In this document: positions 50,625-58,977 of the stretch, piece by piece
How the letters are laid out: each line of letters starts with the position of its first letter
Numbering within the stretch: the stretch's first letter is position 1
Assembly: GCA_046349035.1 (NCBI GenBank)
Contig: JAXMDC010000004.1
Location: 186,001 to 250,000, forward strand
Direction: 5' to 3'
Source of the DNA: JAXMDC01 sp046349035
Lineage (GTDB): Bacteria; Pseudomonadota; Alphaproteobacteria; Rhizobiales; Kaistiaceae
Length of the DNA stretch: 64,000 nucleotides
Program-made: the position numbers and the translations under genes
Notes under the pieces: model-generated
Seen by the model: the letters and a program-made list of their open reading frames with translations, nothing else
Databases searched by the model: none
Told to the model about the DNA's origin: nothing

Positions 50625-51833
50625 CTACTCCGCTGCCTCGGCACGGAGGACGGGCGTCGTCGCCGGGCCAACGCTGTTACGGTTCCCGCTACCCCTACGC
50701 CGCGACCAGGCCTGGCCGATCGTGCCGGCAATGCCTTTCGGCAACAGCAAGGTGACGACGATAAAGAGCCCGCCGAGCACAAACAGCCAGTACTGCGCCA
50801 GCGCGCCAGTGGTGAACCAGGTCTTGGCCAGGTTGACCACCGCCGCCCCGACAATCGGACCAACGAGAGTGCCCCGCCCGCCGATCGCCACCCACACCAC
50901 CGCTTCGATCGAATTGGCCGGCGCAAATTCGCCAGGGTTGATGATCCCGACCTGCGGCACATAGAGAGCGCCGGCGATGGACGCCATGACCGCCGAAAGG
51001 ACGAAGACAGCCAGTTTGTAGTTCTCGACGCGATAGCCGAGGAAGCGCGTCCGGCTTTCCGCATCGCGAACCGCGATCAGCACCTGCCCGAATTTGGCGG
51101 CGATTACCGCGCGGCACAACATGTAGCCGAGAGCGAGCGCCAAGGCAGAACATGCAAAGAGGACGGCGCGTGTCGTGGGTGCCTGAATGTTGGCACTGAG
51201 GATGTCCTTGAAGTCGGTCAGGCCGTTGTTGCCGCCGAATCCCATGTCATTGCGGAAGAACGCCAGCATGAGGGCGTAAGTCAGCGCCTGAGTAATGATC
51301 GAGAGATAGACGCCGGTCACCCGGCTGCGGAAAGCGAACCAGCCGAACACCAGTGCGAGCAGTCCCGGCACCACCACGATCGCAGCCAAGGCGAACGCAA
51401 AGTGGTCGAACCCGAACCAATACCAGGGCAGTTCCTTCCAGTTGAGGAACACCATGAAATCCGGGAGTTCTGGATTGCCATAGACGCCGCGCGAGCCGAT
51501 CTGGCGCATCAAGTACATGCCCATCGCGTAGCCGCCGAGGGCGAAGAACGCGCCGTGGCCGAGCGAGAGGATGCCGCAGTAGCCCCAGATAAGACCAACC
51601 GAAAGCGCCAGGAGCGCGTAGGTCAGGAACTTGCCGCCGACCGTGACCAAGTACGTGGAGACGTGAAGCGGGCTGGCCGGGGGAAACGCAAGGTTGAGCA
51701 ACGGCACGATCAGGCCGAGCCCGAGAATCGCAGCTAGAACCAGCACCGCGCCGCGGTCGAGGCCGCGAGCGAAGAAATCGATGACGGCCGGTCGCTTCGA
51801 CCAAGCCGCGACTTTGGTTTCAGCCTCGCTCAT
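50625..51833 (-). CDS. urtC: Urea ABC transporter permease UrtC
   Basis: A 402-residue LivM-like permease with about nine to ten hydrophobic segments. YCGILSLGHGAFFALGGYAMGMYLMRQIG is the family block, and GFGGNNGLTDFKDILG-like wording (FGGNNGLTDFK) marks UrtC. IEAVVWVAIGGRGTLVGPIVGAAVVN is the C-terminal loop. Overlaps the urtB stop by four bases. Confidence 0.95.
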   Translation of the reverse strand: MSEAETKVAAWSKRPAVIDFFARGLDRGAVLVLAAILGLGLIVPLLNLAFPPASPLHVSTYLVTVGGKFLTYALLALSVGLIWGYCGILSLGHGAFFALGGYAMGMYLMRQIGSRGVYGNPELPDFMVFLNWKELPWYWFGFDHFAFALAAIVVVPGLLALVFGWFAFRSRVTGVYLSIITQALTYALMLAFFRNDMGFGGNNGLTDFKDILSANIQAPTTRAVLFACSALALALGYMLCRAVIAAKFGQVLIAVRDAESRTRFLGYRVENYKLAVFVLSAVMASIAGALYVPQVGIINPGEFAPANSIEAVVWVAIGGRGTLVGPIVGAAVVNLAKTWFTTGALAQYWLFVLGGLFIVVTLLLPKGIAGTIGQAWSRRRGSGNRNSVGPATTPVLRAEAAE

Positions 51834-53434
51834 GCTTCGACCGACCGCCCGCGGAGGGCAAACAGGCCGCGCGGCCTCTTCTGGATGAAGAGGATAATGA
51901 GACCGAGGATCAGAATCTTGCCGAGCACCGCTCCGGCAAATGGCTCCAGCACCTTATTGGCTACGCCGAGCGTCAGCGCTCCGATCAGCGTTCCGAAGAG
52001 GTTGCCGACGCCGCCGAACACGACGACCATGAAGGAGTCAATGATATAGCCCTGTCCGAGATTAGGACTGACATTGTCGATCTGGCTGAGTGCAACGCCA
52101 GCGACGCCGGCAATGCCCGAGCCGACCGCGAAAGTCAGAGCGTCGATGAGAGGCGTGCGAATGCCGATCGCGCCAGCCATTGCGCGGTTGGCAGTGACCG
52201 CCCGCATGCGGAGACCGAAGGCGGTTCGCTTCATCACAACCAGCAGCGCGACGAAGACGAGCGTAGCGAAGACGATGATCCAGAGGCGGTTGAATGTGAC
52301 CGCCAAGTGACCGACTTCGAAGCCGCCGCTCATCCAACGCGGCGATCCGACCTCACGATTGGTCGGGCCGAAAATGGTGCGCACGCTCTGCTGGAGAATG
52401 AGCGAAAGTCCGAACGTGGCGAGCAGTGTTTCCAACGGGCGGCCGTATAGCCAGCGGATGACGCCGCGCTCGATGAGAATGCCGATCGTGCCGGTGAACA
52501 GAAACGCCAGTGGGATGGCGATGGCTAGCGACCATTCGAATAGCCAGGGCGCATGCGCCCGAATGACTTCTTGCACAACGAAGGTGGTATAGGCGCCGAG
52601 CATAACCATCTCGCCATGCGCCATGTTGATGATGCCCATCACGCCGAATGTGATGGCAAGACCGATCGCCGCCAGGAGAAGCACCGACCCAAGGGAGAGG
52701 CCGTACCAAGCGTTCTGCGCCGCGGCCCAGAGCGCGAGTTGACCGTTTATGGCCGCGATCGCGCCCTTGCTCGCATCTCTCAACTCGGCAGGCGCGTCAT
52801 CGGCGATTGCGGAAAGGATGGCCAGCGCATCGCGGTCTCCCCGTGCGGAGATCACCGCGACCGCCTCGATCTTCTGATCCAGCGAAGCGCTCTCCGAACC
52901 GATCAAGATCGCCGCTCTTGCCTCGTTCAGGGCCCGCTTGATCGCCGGGTCGGCCTCCTTGGCGATGGCGGCATCGAGGGTAGGCAGCGCTGAGGCATCT
53001 CGCGACTTGAACACGGCGGCGGCGGCCGAACGGCGCGTCGCAGCGTCGGGCGCCATCAACGTCAGCGACCCGAGCGCAGCCTGTAGCGCGCCGCGCACGC
53101 GATTGTTTAGGCGGACGGCGCTGAGATCGGCCGGCGGAGTGCTGACAGCCGTTCCCGTCGCAGCGTCGCTCAATGTGCCCGCAGCATCCCGATAGAACAC
53201 GGTCTTGGTCGCGGGATCGAACACGAGACGACCATCGCGCAGCGCTTCGACGATGGTAGCAGCGCGCGGGTCGCCGCTCGCGGCGACGGCATTCAACGCG
53301 TCGACGGTATCGGCGAAGCTGTCGTTGGCAAATCCTGCAAGGGAGTCGGCCAAACCGGTTGCGAACAGCGGTTCGGAGATGCCCGACAGCGCTGCCGCTA
53401 AAGCAAATGCAATCAGTTGCCGCAGTCTTGGCAT
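51830..53434 (-). CDS. urtB: Urea ABC transporter permease UrtB
   Basis: A 534-residue protein: signal peptide, then an extra N-terminal region of about 220 residues unique to UrtB (with LFDPATKTVFYRD-type wording and HEAT-like helices), then a LivH-like permease with GIINMAHGEMVMLGAYTTFVVQ and GPTNREVGSPRWMSGG. The start is the ATG at 53434; the longer frame begins in intergenic sequence. It follows urtA after an intercistronic hairpin. Confidence 0.95.
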   Translation of the reverse strand: MPRLRQLIAFALAAALSGISEPLFATGLADSLAGFANDSFADTVDALNAVAASGDPRAATIVEALRDGRLVFDPATKTVFYRDAAGTLSDAATGTAVSTPPADLSAVRLNNRVRGALQAALGSLTLMAPDAATRRSAAAAVFKSRDASALPTLDAAIAKEADPAIKRALNEARAAILIGSESASLDQKIEAVAVISARGDRDALAILSAIADDAPAELRDASKGAIAAINGQLALWAAAQNAWYGLSLGSVLLLAAIGLAITFGVMGIINMAHGEMVMLGAYTTFVVQEVIRAHAPWLFEWSLAIAIPLAFLFTGTIGILIERGVIRWLYGRPLETLLATFGLSLILQQSVRTIFGPTNREVGSPRWMSGGFEVGHLAVTFNRLWIIVFATLVFVALLVVMKRTAFGLRMRAVTANRAMAGAIGIRTPLIDALTFAVGSGIAGVAGVALSQIDNVSPNLGQGYIIDSFMVVVFGGVGNLFGTLIGALTLGVANKVLEPFAGAVLGKILILGLIILFIQKRPRGLFALRGRSVEA

Positions 53435-53484
53435 AAGCGTCCTGTTGTTCTTCTGGTGTAACGAATGCCCGGCGGCGGAATTTC

Positions 53485-53506
53485 GGGGGCGGCACCGGCC
53501 GCCCCC
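53485..53506 (-). promoter_or_regulatory. Intercistronic hairpin between urtA and urtB
   Basis: A nine-base-pair stem GGGGGCGGC/GCCGCCCCC with a four-base loop lies 18 bases after the urtA stop. There is no T-tract on the minus strand, so it is more likely an mRNA-stabilising or partly attenuating structure than a full terminator. Confidence 0.6.
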
Positions 53507-53523
53507 CTTGTTTGCCAAGCGCC

Positions 53524-54822
53524 TTAGCCAGCGCTCGCGCCCATGCACTTCTTGAGTACGGTGTTGTAGTTGCCGCACTTGAGGGTGACCCAGTCCGCCT
53601 CAAGGTCCTTGGAGCCCTCGAGGAAGTTCGACCAGGCGTCACCCGGCACCAGGCCGTTGGTCTTCCACACGACGTCGAACTGGCCGTCGCCGCGGATCTC
53701 GCCGATGAAGACCGGCTTGGTGATGTGGTGGTTGGGAAGCATCTTCGAGATGCCGCCGGTGAGGTTCGGCGCCTCGATGCCGGGCAGCGCCTCGATCACC
53801 TTGTCGGGATCGGTGGTGCCGACCTTTTCGACAGCCTTCACCCACATCGCGAAGCCCACGACGTGCGCCTCCATCGGGTCGTTGGTCACGCGCTTCGGGT
53901 TCTTGGTGAAGGCCTTCCACTTGGCGATGAAGTCGTCGTTCTCCTTGCTCTTGATCGACTGGAAATAATTCCAGGCGGCGAGGTGACCGATCAACGGCTT
54001 GGTATCGAGACCGGCGAGTTCTTCTTCGCCGACCGAGAAGGCAACGACCGGAATGTCGGTGGCCTTGATGCCCTGATTGCCGAGCTCCTTGTAGAAGGGA
54101 ACGTTCGCATCGCCGTTGATGGTCGAGACCACCGCCGTCTTCTTGCCGGCCGAGCCGAACTTCTTGATTGCCGCCACTTCGGTCTGCCAGTCGGAGAATC
54201 CGAACGGGGTGTAGTTGACCATGATGTCGGCGTCGGCGACCCCCTTGGAACGGAGATAGGCTTCAAGGATCTTGTTGGTCGTGCGCGGATAGACGTAGTC
54301 GGTGCCCTCGAGAACCCAGCGCTTCACCTCGCCGCCGTCTTTGGACATCAGGTAATCGACTGCCGGAATCGCCTGCTGGTTTGGCGCGGCGCCGGTATAG
54401 AAGACGTTCCGCTCGCTCTCCTCGCCCTCATATTGCACCGGGTAGAAGAGCACCGAGTTCAGTTCCTTGAACACCGGCAACACCGACTTCCGCGACACCG
54501 AGGTCCAGCAGCCGAACACGGCGGCGACCTTGGAAACCGAGACCAGTTCGCGCGCCTTTTCCGCGAACTTCGGCCAGTCCGACGCCGGGTCGACGACCAC
54601 CGCCTCAAGCTTCTTGCCGAGGAGTCCGCCCTTCTTGTTCTGCTCATCGATCAGCATGAGCATCACGTCTTTAAGCGTCGTCTCGGAAATCGCCATCGTC
54701 CCCGATAGCGAATGCAGAACGCCGACCTTAATCGTCTCCTGCGCAACGGCTGGTAAGGCGCCAGGCAAGGCCAGCGCCGCGGCCGTTGCCACCGCCAGCA
54801 GCGTTTTCTTGTAAGCCAACAT
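53524..54822 (-). CDS. urtA: Urea ABC transporter substrate-binding protein UrtA
   Basis: A 432-residue periplasmic binding protein with a signal peptide (LLAVATAAALALPGALPAVAQE). The mature protein begins TIKVGVLHSLSGTMAISETTLKD, and FGCWTSVSRKSVLPVFKELNSVLFYPVQYEGEE is the diagnostic UrtA block. It heads the operon urtABCDE-ureDABCEFG; a sigma-54-like site lies about 50-65 bases upstream, fitting nitrogen control. Confidence 0.97.
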   Translation of the reverse strand: MLAYKKTLLAVATAAALALPGALPAVAQETIKVGVLHSLSGTMAISETTLKDVMLMLIDEQNKKGGLLGKKLEAVVVDPASDWPKFAEKARELVSVSKVAAVFGCWTSVSRKSVLPVFKELNSVLFYPVQYEGEESERNVFYTGAAPNQQAIPAVDYLMSKDGGEVKRWVLEGTDYVYPRTTNKILEAYLRSKGVADADIMVNYTPFGFSDWQTEVAAIKKFGSAGKKTAVVSTINGDANVPFYKELGNQGIKATDIPVVAFSVGEEELAGLDTKPLIGHLAAWNYFQSIKSKENDDFIAKWKAFTKNPKRVTNDPMEAHVVGFAMWVKAVEKVGTTDPDKVIEALPGIEAPNLTGGISKMLPNHHITKPVFIGEIRGDGQFDVVWKTNGLVPGDAWSNFLEGSKDLEADWVTLKCGNYNTVLKKCMGASAG

Positions 54823-54872
54823 GTTGACACACCCCTGTTAGGCGTCTCGGGAGGGACGCTGGGGTCTGCCTT

Positions 54873-54888
54873 TCAAGCGGCATGCCAC
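54873..54888 (-). promoter_or_regulatory. Candidate sigma-54 promoter for the urea operon
   Basis: On the minus strand TGGCATG-N4-TTGA matches the sigma-54 pattern TGGCACG-N4-TTGC in spacing and in the GG at -24, but the C at -12 is A. It lies 51-66 bases upstream of urtA. The remaining 268 bases up to the YbhB gene show no other clear element besides a terminator. Confidence 0.35.
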
Positions 54889-55037
54889 GGCAAAAAGGCG
54901 AGGCGCGTCAACGGTCGCACCGGCTGGCACCCGGCCGACGCTCAGGCCTTGGCCAACCTCCGATCAAAAAACAGGCATCGCGCTCGCGGCACCGGCAAAC
55001 GCCTGTGAACAATGACCAAGATCAACCGCTCGGCGGC

Positions 55038-55073
55038 AAAGAAAAAGAGGGTCGGCGCGCGGCGCCGACCCTC
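55038..55073 (-). terminator. Intrinsic terminator after the YbhB-like gene
   Basis: An 11-base-pair stem GAGGGTCGGCG/CGCCGACCCTC with a five-base loop is followed on the minus strand by TTTTTCTTT. It begins 18 bases after the stop codon. Confidence 0.93.
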
Positions 55074-55090
55074 TTTGTCGGACGCAGCTC

Positions 55091-55696
55091 CTAGTTGGGC
55101 CGACGGAAGAGGCCTGAGTAGACGGCCTTGCCGAGAATGTGGCCCTGAATGGCAGCGAGCACCTTGGTGCGTGTCTCGTAGGCGTCAGCGGCAGGCTCGA
55201 CCGCCGGCATATTGTCGAGGGCGTAGATCTCAAAGGTATAGTGGTGCATCGGCCCCGTCGCCGGCGCGCCCGGACCGCGGAAGACCGGGCCCGTCGCGCT
55301 GACTTGGTAGCTGCCGTCGGCGAGCTTTGCCCCGCGCGCAACGCCCTCAGGCAAGCTCGTGGTCGTCGCCGGAATCGGCCAAACCAGCCAATGCAGCACG
55401 TCGTCGGTGGTCTTGTTGCGAGCCCCCTCGAGGTCATGCACATGGAGTACGAAGCTCTGCGTGCCGGGAGGAGCGTTCGTCCAATTCAAGGCCGGCGACG
55501 TGCCCTCCCCGGCAGCGACGCCCGGCCCGGCCTGTGTGTACTTGACCGGGATTTGTCCGCCGTCGGGGAAAGAGGTGGAGGTCAAAACCATTGCCGGCGG
55601 CGGTGGAGTGGCCGGTGCCGCGGGCGCCTGCGCGAACGCTGGAGCCGCTACGAAGACGCTGAAAGCAAGGGCTGACAAGGCGGTGAACGCACGCAT
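55091..55696 (-). CDS. YbhB/YbcL family (PEBP, Raf-kinase-inhibitor-like) exported protein
   Basis: A 201-residue protein with a signal peptide (ALAFSVFVAAPAFAQA) and a Pro/Ala stretch. The PEBP domain contains TSPALNWTNAPPGTQSFVLHVHDLE, VLHWLVWPIPATTTSLPEG and GPMHHYTFEIYALD, with the ligand-pocket Asp and His residues. Its cellular role in bacteria is not settled. The start is the ATG at 55696 with GGAGG seven bases upstream. It is transcribed alone and divergently from ruvA. Confidence 0.92.
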   Translation of the reverse strand: MRAFTALSALAFSVFVAAPAFAQAPAAPATPPPPAMVLTSTSFPDGGQIPVKYTQAGPGVAAGEGTSPALNWTNAPPGTQSFVLHVHDLEGARNKTTDDVLHWLVWPIPATTTSLPEGVARGAKLADGSYQVSATGPVFRGPGAPATGPMHHYTFEIYALDNMPAVEPAADAYETRTKVLAAIQGHILGKAVYSGLFRRPN

Positions 55697-55840
55697 GGGG
55701 AAACCTCCGGTAGGCGGAAAAGCCGGCGCATAATACCGATCGAACTGGCCCGGCCAAGCCCCAGTGGCCGCCGACCCAGGCTCGATGGCGGGGCTACCCG
55801 AATCCAGATAGGACTGGCTTGCCTCGCGAGCGGTTTGGGT

Positions 55841-56458
55841 ATGATTGGCAAGCTTAAGGGCCTGATCGATTCTTACGGTGACGACCACGTGATCGTCGAC
55901 GTCGCTGGCGTCGGCTACCTCGTTCACTGCTCGACGCGCACGTTGCAAGCCCTCCCGCAGCCAGGCCTCGCTGCCTCGCTGATGATCGAGACGCATGTTC
56001 GCGAGGACATGATCCGGCTATTTGGCTTCGCCACCCGGCAAGAGCAGGAATGGTTCCGGCTTCTGACCACCGTCCAGGGCGTTGGCACCAAGGTCGCTCT
56101 GGGCATCCTCGGCGCGTTTGCTCCGAGCGACCTTGCTTCTGCCATAGCCCTCCAGGACAAAGCGATGTTGTCCCGCGCCCCCGGCGTCGGCAAAAAGCTC
56201 GCAGAGCGGCTGGTCACCGAACTTCGTGACAAGGCGCCCGCAATCGCCAGTGTCGATCCGGCCGTAGTTCGCCTTCAGACCGATCTTTCCGAATCCCGCG
56301 CTCCCCGCGCGGTGGCCGATGCCGTCTCCGCCCTCGTCAACCTTGGCTATGCCGAGGTGCAGGCCGGCGCTGCCGTCGCCGCTGCGGTTCGCGATGCCGG
56401 CAGCGATGCGAGCACGGAGCGCCTTATCCGCCTTGGCCTCAAGGAACTCGCGCGATGA
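55841..56458 (+). CDS. ruvA: Holliday junction DNA helicase subunit RuvA
   Basis: A 205-residue protein: N-terminal OB domain (MIGKLKGLIDSYGDDHVIVDVAGVGYLVHC), two HhH motifs (LTTVQGVGTKVALGILGAF and LSRAPGVGKKLAERLVTEL) and a C-terminal RuvB-binding domain (ALVNLGYAEVQAGAAVAAA). The ATG at 55841 is used; a TTG two codons earlier is also in frame. It is coupled to ruvB by ATGA. ruvC, often upstream, is not in the window. Confidence 0.96.
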   Translation: MIGKLKGLIDSYGDDHVIVDVAGVGYLVHCSTRTLQALPQPGLAASLMIETHVREDMIRLFGFATRQEQEWFRLLTTVQGVGTKVALGILGAFAPSDLASAIALQDKAMLSRAPGVGKKLAERLVTELRDKAPAIASVDPAVVRLQTDLSESRAPRAVADAVSALVNLGYAEVQAGAAVAAAVRDAGSDASTERLIRLGLKELAR

Positions 56459-57504
56459 GCGCCGGTAATTCCACGCGCCTCATCTCGGCGGAGAGGTCCG
56501 GTGAAGACATCGATGCACCGTTGCGGCCGCAAACCCTCGACGACTTCGTCGGCCAGGCTCAGGCGCGCGCCAATCTCGGCGTATTTATTCGCGCCGCGCG
56601 TTCGCGCGGCACCGCTCTGGACCATGTGCTCTTCGTCGGCCCGCCAGGGCTAGGCAAGACGACCCTCGCCCAAATCGTCGCCCGCGAGCTCGGCGCCAAT
56701 TTCCGCGCAACGTCTGGACCGGTGATTGCCAAGGCCGGGGACCTCGCGGCCCTCCTCACCAATCTCGAAGAACGCGACGTTCTCTTTATCGACGAAATCC
56801 ATCGCCTTCATCCGGCTGTCGAGGAAATCCTCTATCCAGCCATGGAGGATTTCCAACTCGACCTAATCATCGGTGAAGGACCGGGCGCCCGCTCGGTTCG
56901 CATCGACCTCGCCAAGTTCACGTTGATCGGTGCTACCACCCGCCTCGGCCTGCTCACCAACCCGCTCCGTGACCGCTTCGGTATCCCGGTTCGCCTCAAT
57001 TTCTACACTCCCGAGGAACTACAGCAAATCGTCGTGCGCGGCGCCCGCATCCTTGGTCTGCCAATGACGTCCACCGGCGCCGCGGAAGTCGCCAACCGTT
57101 CGCGCGGGACGCCGCGCATCGCCGGCAGGCTGCTCCGCCGCGTCGCCGATTTCGCCCTGGTCGAAGGCGGCGGCGCGGTCGACGCGGCGCTCGCCGATCG
57201 GGCACTGCGGCGACTCGAGGTCGATGAACTCGGGCTCGACGCTCTCGATCGTCGCTACCTCAATGTCATCGCCGACAGCTTCAATGGCGGACCCGTCGGC
57301 ATTGAGACAATCGCCGCCGCGCTCTCCGAACCGCGCGATGCGCTTGAGGAGATCGTCGAACCGTTTCTGATCCAGCGGGGGTTCGTTCAGCGCACCCCGC
57401 GCGGCCGGTTGTTGACGCATCACGCCTTCCGGCATCTCGGCCTGCCAACTCCCGCGGGGCAGCCTCCGCAGATCGGTCTCATTCCGGAGGAGGACGACGC
57501 GTGA
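56455..57504 (+). CDS. ruvB: Holliday junction branch-migration ATPase RuvB
   Basis: A 349-residue AAA+ motor. LRPQTLDDFVGQAQARANL opens the family domain, Walker A is VGPPGLGKTTLAQ, Walker B is LFIDEIHRLHP, sensor I is LIGATTRLGLLTNPLRDRFGI, and the winged-helix end is IQRGFVQRTPRGRLLTHHAFRHLG. It overlaps ruvA by four bases (ATGA) and the HAD gene by four bases (GTGA). Confidence 0.97.
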   Translation: MSAGNSTRLISAERSGEDIDAPLRPQTLDDFVGQAQARANLGVFIRAARSRGTALDHVLFVGPPGLGKTTLAQIVARELGANFRATSGPVIAKAGDLAALLTNLEERDVLFIDEIHRLHPAVEEILYPAMEDFQLDLIIGEGPGARSVRIDLAKFTLIGATTRLGLLTNPLRDRFGIPVRLNFYTPEELQQIVVRGARILGLPMTSTGAAEVANRSRGTPRIAGRLLRRVADFALVEGGGAVDAALADRALRRLEVDELGLDALDRRYLNVIADSFNGGPVGIETIAAALSEPRDALEEIVEPFLIQRGFVQRTPRGRLLTHHAFRHLGLPTPAGQPPQIGLIPEEDDA

Positions 57505-58253
57505 CCCTGCGTGCCTTGATTTTCGACGTCGACGGCACGCTAGCGGAAACGGAGGAAACGCATCGGCAGGCGTTCAACGAAACGTTCGCCAAGCGAGGGC
57601 TCCCTTGGTCTTGGACCGCCGACAACTATCGCCGACTCCTTGAGGTCACCGGGGGCAAAGAGCGGATTCGCCACTTCATCGCGACGCAGAACCCACCCGG
57701 CGGACCTGATGCAATTTCTGCCATACCTGCGCTCCATGCCGAGAAGACAATTCGCTATGCGGAACTTATCGACGCTGGAGCTGCAGCCGCTCGTCCGGGC
57801 GTGGTTCGCCTGGTACAGGAGGCACGGGCCGAGGGCCTCAAGGTCGCCATCGCCACTACGACCAGCCAACCCAATGTTGTCGCAATCCTGCGGGCGATGT
57901 TCGGACCAGATGGTGAATCGCTTTTTGACGTGATCGGCGCCGGCGACGTTGTGCCACGCAAGAAGCCGGCCCCCGACATCTTCCAGTGGACGCTGAGGCG
58001 ACTGAACCTCTCTCCCGCAGAAGCGATCGCCCTGGAAGATTCCGCCAATGGCGTTCAGGCCGCATTAGGCGCCGGAATCGCCGTGGTCACAACGCCGAGC
58101 CTTTATTCCATTGGACAGGATTTCACCGGCTCGCTCGCCGTACTCAGCGACCTTGGCGAACCCGACCGTCCCTACCGCCATTTGGCGGGGACCGGGGCCG
58201 AAAGCGGCTGGGTGACCCCTGCTGCGCTTCGCTATTGGCTGGCCGCCGCGTGA
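57501..58253 (+). CDS. HAD-superfamily phosphatase, CbbY-like
   Basis: A 250-residue enzyme. Motif I is IFDVDGTLAETEETHRQAFNE (catalytic Asp pair at about 9 and 11), the Thr/Ser of motif II is in VAIATTTSQPN, the Lys of motif III in RKKPAPDIF, and the acidic motif IV in IALEDSANGVQAA. This is the CbbY/beta-phosphoglucomutase branch, where CbbY removes the inhibitor xylulose bisphosphate of Rubisco; no Rubisco genes are in the window, so the substrate is open. GTG start overlaps ruvB (GTGA), and its stop overlaps ybgC the same way. Confidence 0.88.
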   Translation: MTLRALIFDVDGTLAETEETHRQAFNETFAKRGLPWSWTADNYRRLLEVTGGKERIRHFIATQNPPGGPDAISAIPALHAEKTIRYAELIDAGAAAARPGVVRLVQEARAEGLKVAIATTTSQPNVVAILRAMFGPDGESLFDVIGAGDVVPRKKPAPDIFQWTLRRLNLSPAEAIALEDSANGVQAALGAGIAVVTTPSLYSIGQDFTGSLAVLSDLGEPDRPYRHLAGTGAESGWVTPAALRYWLAAA

Positions 58254-58735
58254 GCGCCGGGGAGCCGATTGACGAAGGCGGAGGGCGGTGGCCCGAAGTT
58301 GCCGGCCGACTGGCCGCCCGCACACATGTGCTTCCGATCCGCGTCTATTTCGAGGACACCGACATGTCGGGCCTCGTCTATCACGCCAGCTATCTTCGCT
58401 TTTTGGAACGCGGCCGCACCGACTTCCTTCGACTGCTCGGCATAGGACACTCCGCCCTCCTCGCCGGCGAGCATGGCGAACCTTTGTTCTTCGCGGTGCG
58501 GTCGCTGTCCATCGAGTTCGTGCGTCCCGCCGCAATCGATGACCTGCTTGAAGTCGTGACAACCCCCGGCGCCGTCCAGGGAGCGCGCTGCCTCCTTTCC
58601 CAGGAGGTGCGCCGGGGTGCGGTCACGTTGGTGCAAGCCAACGTGACCGTTGCCCTGGTCAACGCCGCCGGCCGCCCACGACGCATTCCTCTCGCGTTGC
58701 GGGACCGCCTGCAGTCGTTTGTCGGCCCTGGTTAA
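58250..58735 (+). CDS. ybgC: Tol-Pal-associated acyl-CoA thioesterase YbgC
   Basis: A 161-residue hot-dog-fold thioesterase. IRVYFEDTDMSGLVYHASYLRFLERGRTDFLR contains the catalytic Asp and the YHASY helix start, and SIEFVRPAAIDDLLEVVT is the second conserved block. The start is a GTG at 58250 overlapping the HAD stop (GTGA). It precedes tolQ as in many proteobacteria, but 242 bases and a CtrA-like site separate them. Confidence 0.93.
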   Translation: MSAGEPIDEGGGRWPEVAGRLAARTHVLPIRVYFEDTDMSGLVYHASYLRFLERGRTDFLRLLGIGHSALLAGEHGEPLFFAVRSLSIEFVRPAAIDDLLEVVTTPGAVQGARCLLSQEVRRGAVTLVQANVTVALVNAAGRPRRIPLALRDRLQSFVGPG

Positions 58736-58746
58736 CGCCTCGTTAA
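58732..58746. promoter_or_regulatory. Perfect CtrA-type site upstream of tolQ
   Basis: TTAA-CGCCTCG-TTAA matches the CtrA consensus TTAA-N7-TTAA exactly. The first half includes the ybgC stop codon, and the site lies 232 bases before tolQ. No other obvious element was seen in the rest of the 242-base gap. Confidence 0.55.
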
Positions 58747-58977
58747 CTCTGCAAGAACTAAGAACAACAACGGCTTACCGGCCCGCCCAGCGCATTAGCC
58801 AAGCCCTCTTTTCGACAAACTTGGCTTTGACAGATCGGAACGCCGTTCGGGCAGCCAGCGACGGAGGTCTTCGCTCGCCAGTCCGCGTCGACATCGTTCC
58901 GCGAGGGGAGAGCGGGCACAGAGCGAAAGGCAAGCTTGTGACCGCGATGAACCCCTCCCGCCTTTCGAGTCCGGCGC

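Noticed and set aside
54823..55037. Guanidine-type riboswitch upstream of the urea transporter
   Set aside because: I could not find the conserved ykkC-type blocks; only a weak sigma-54-like element is visible.
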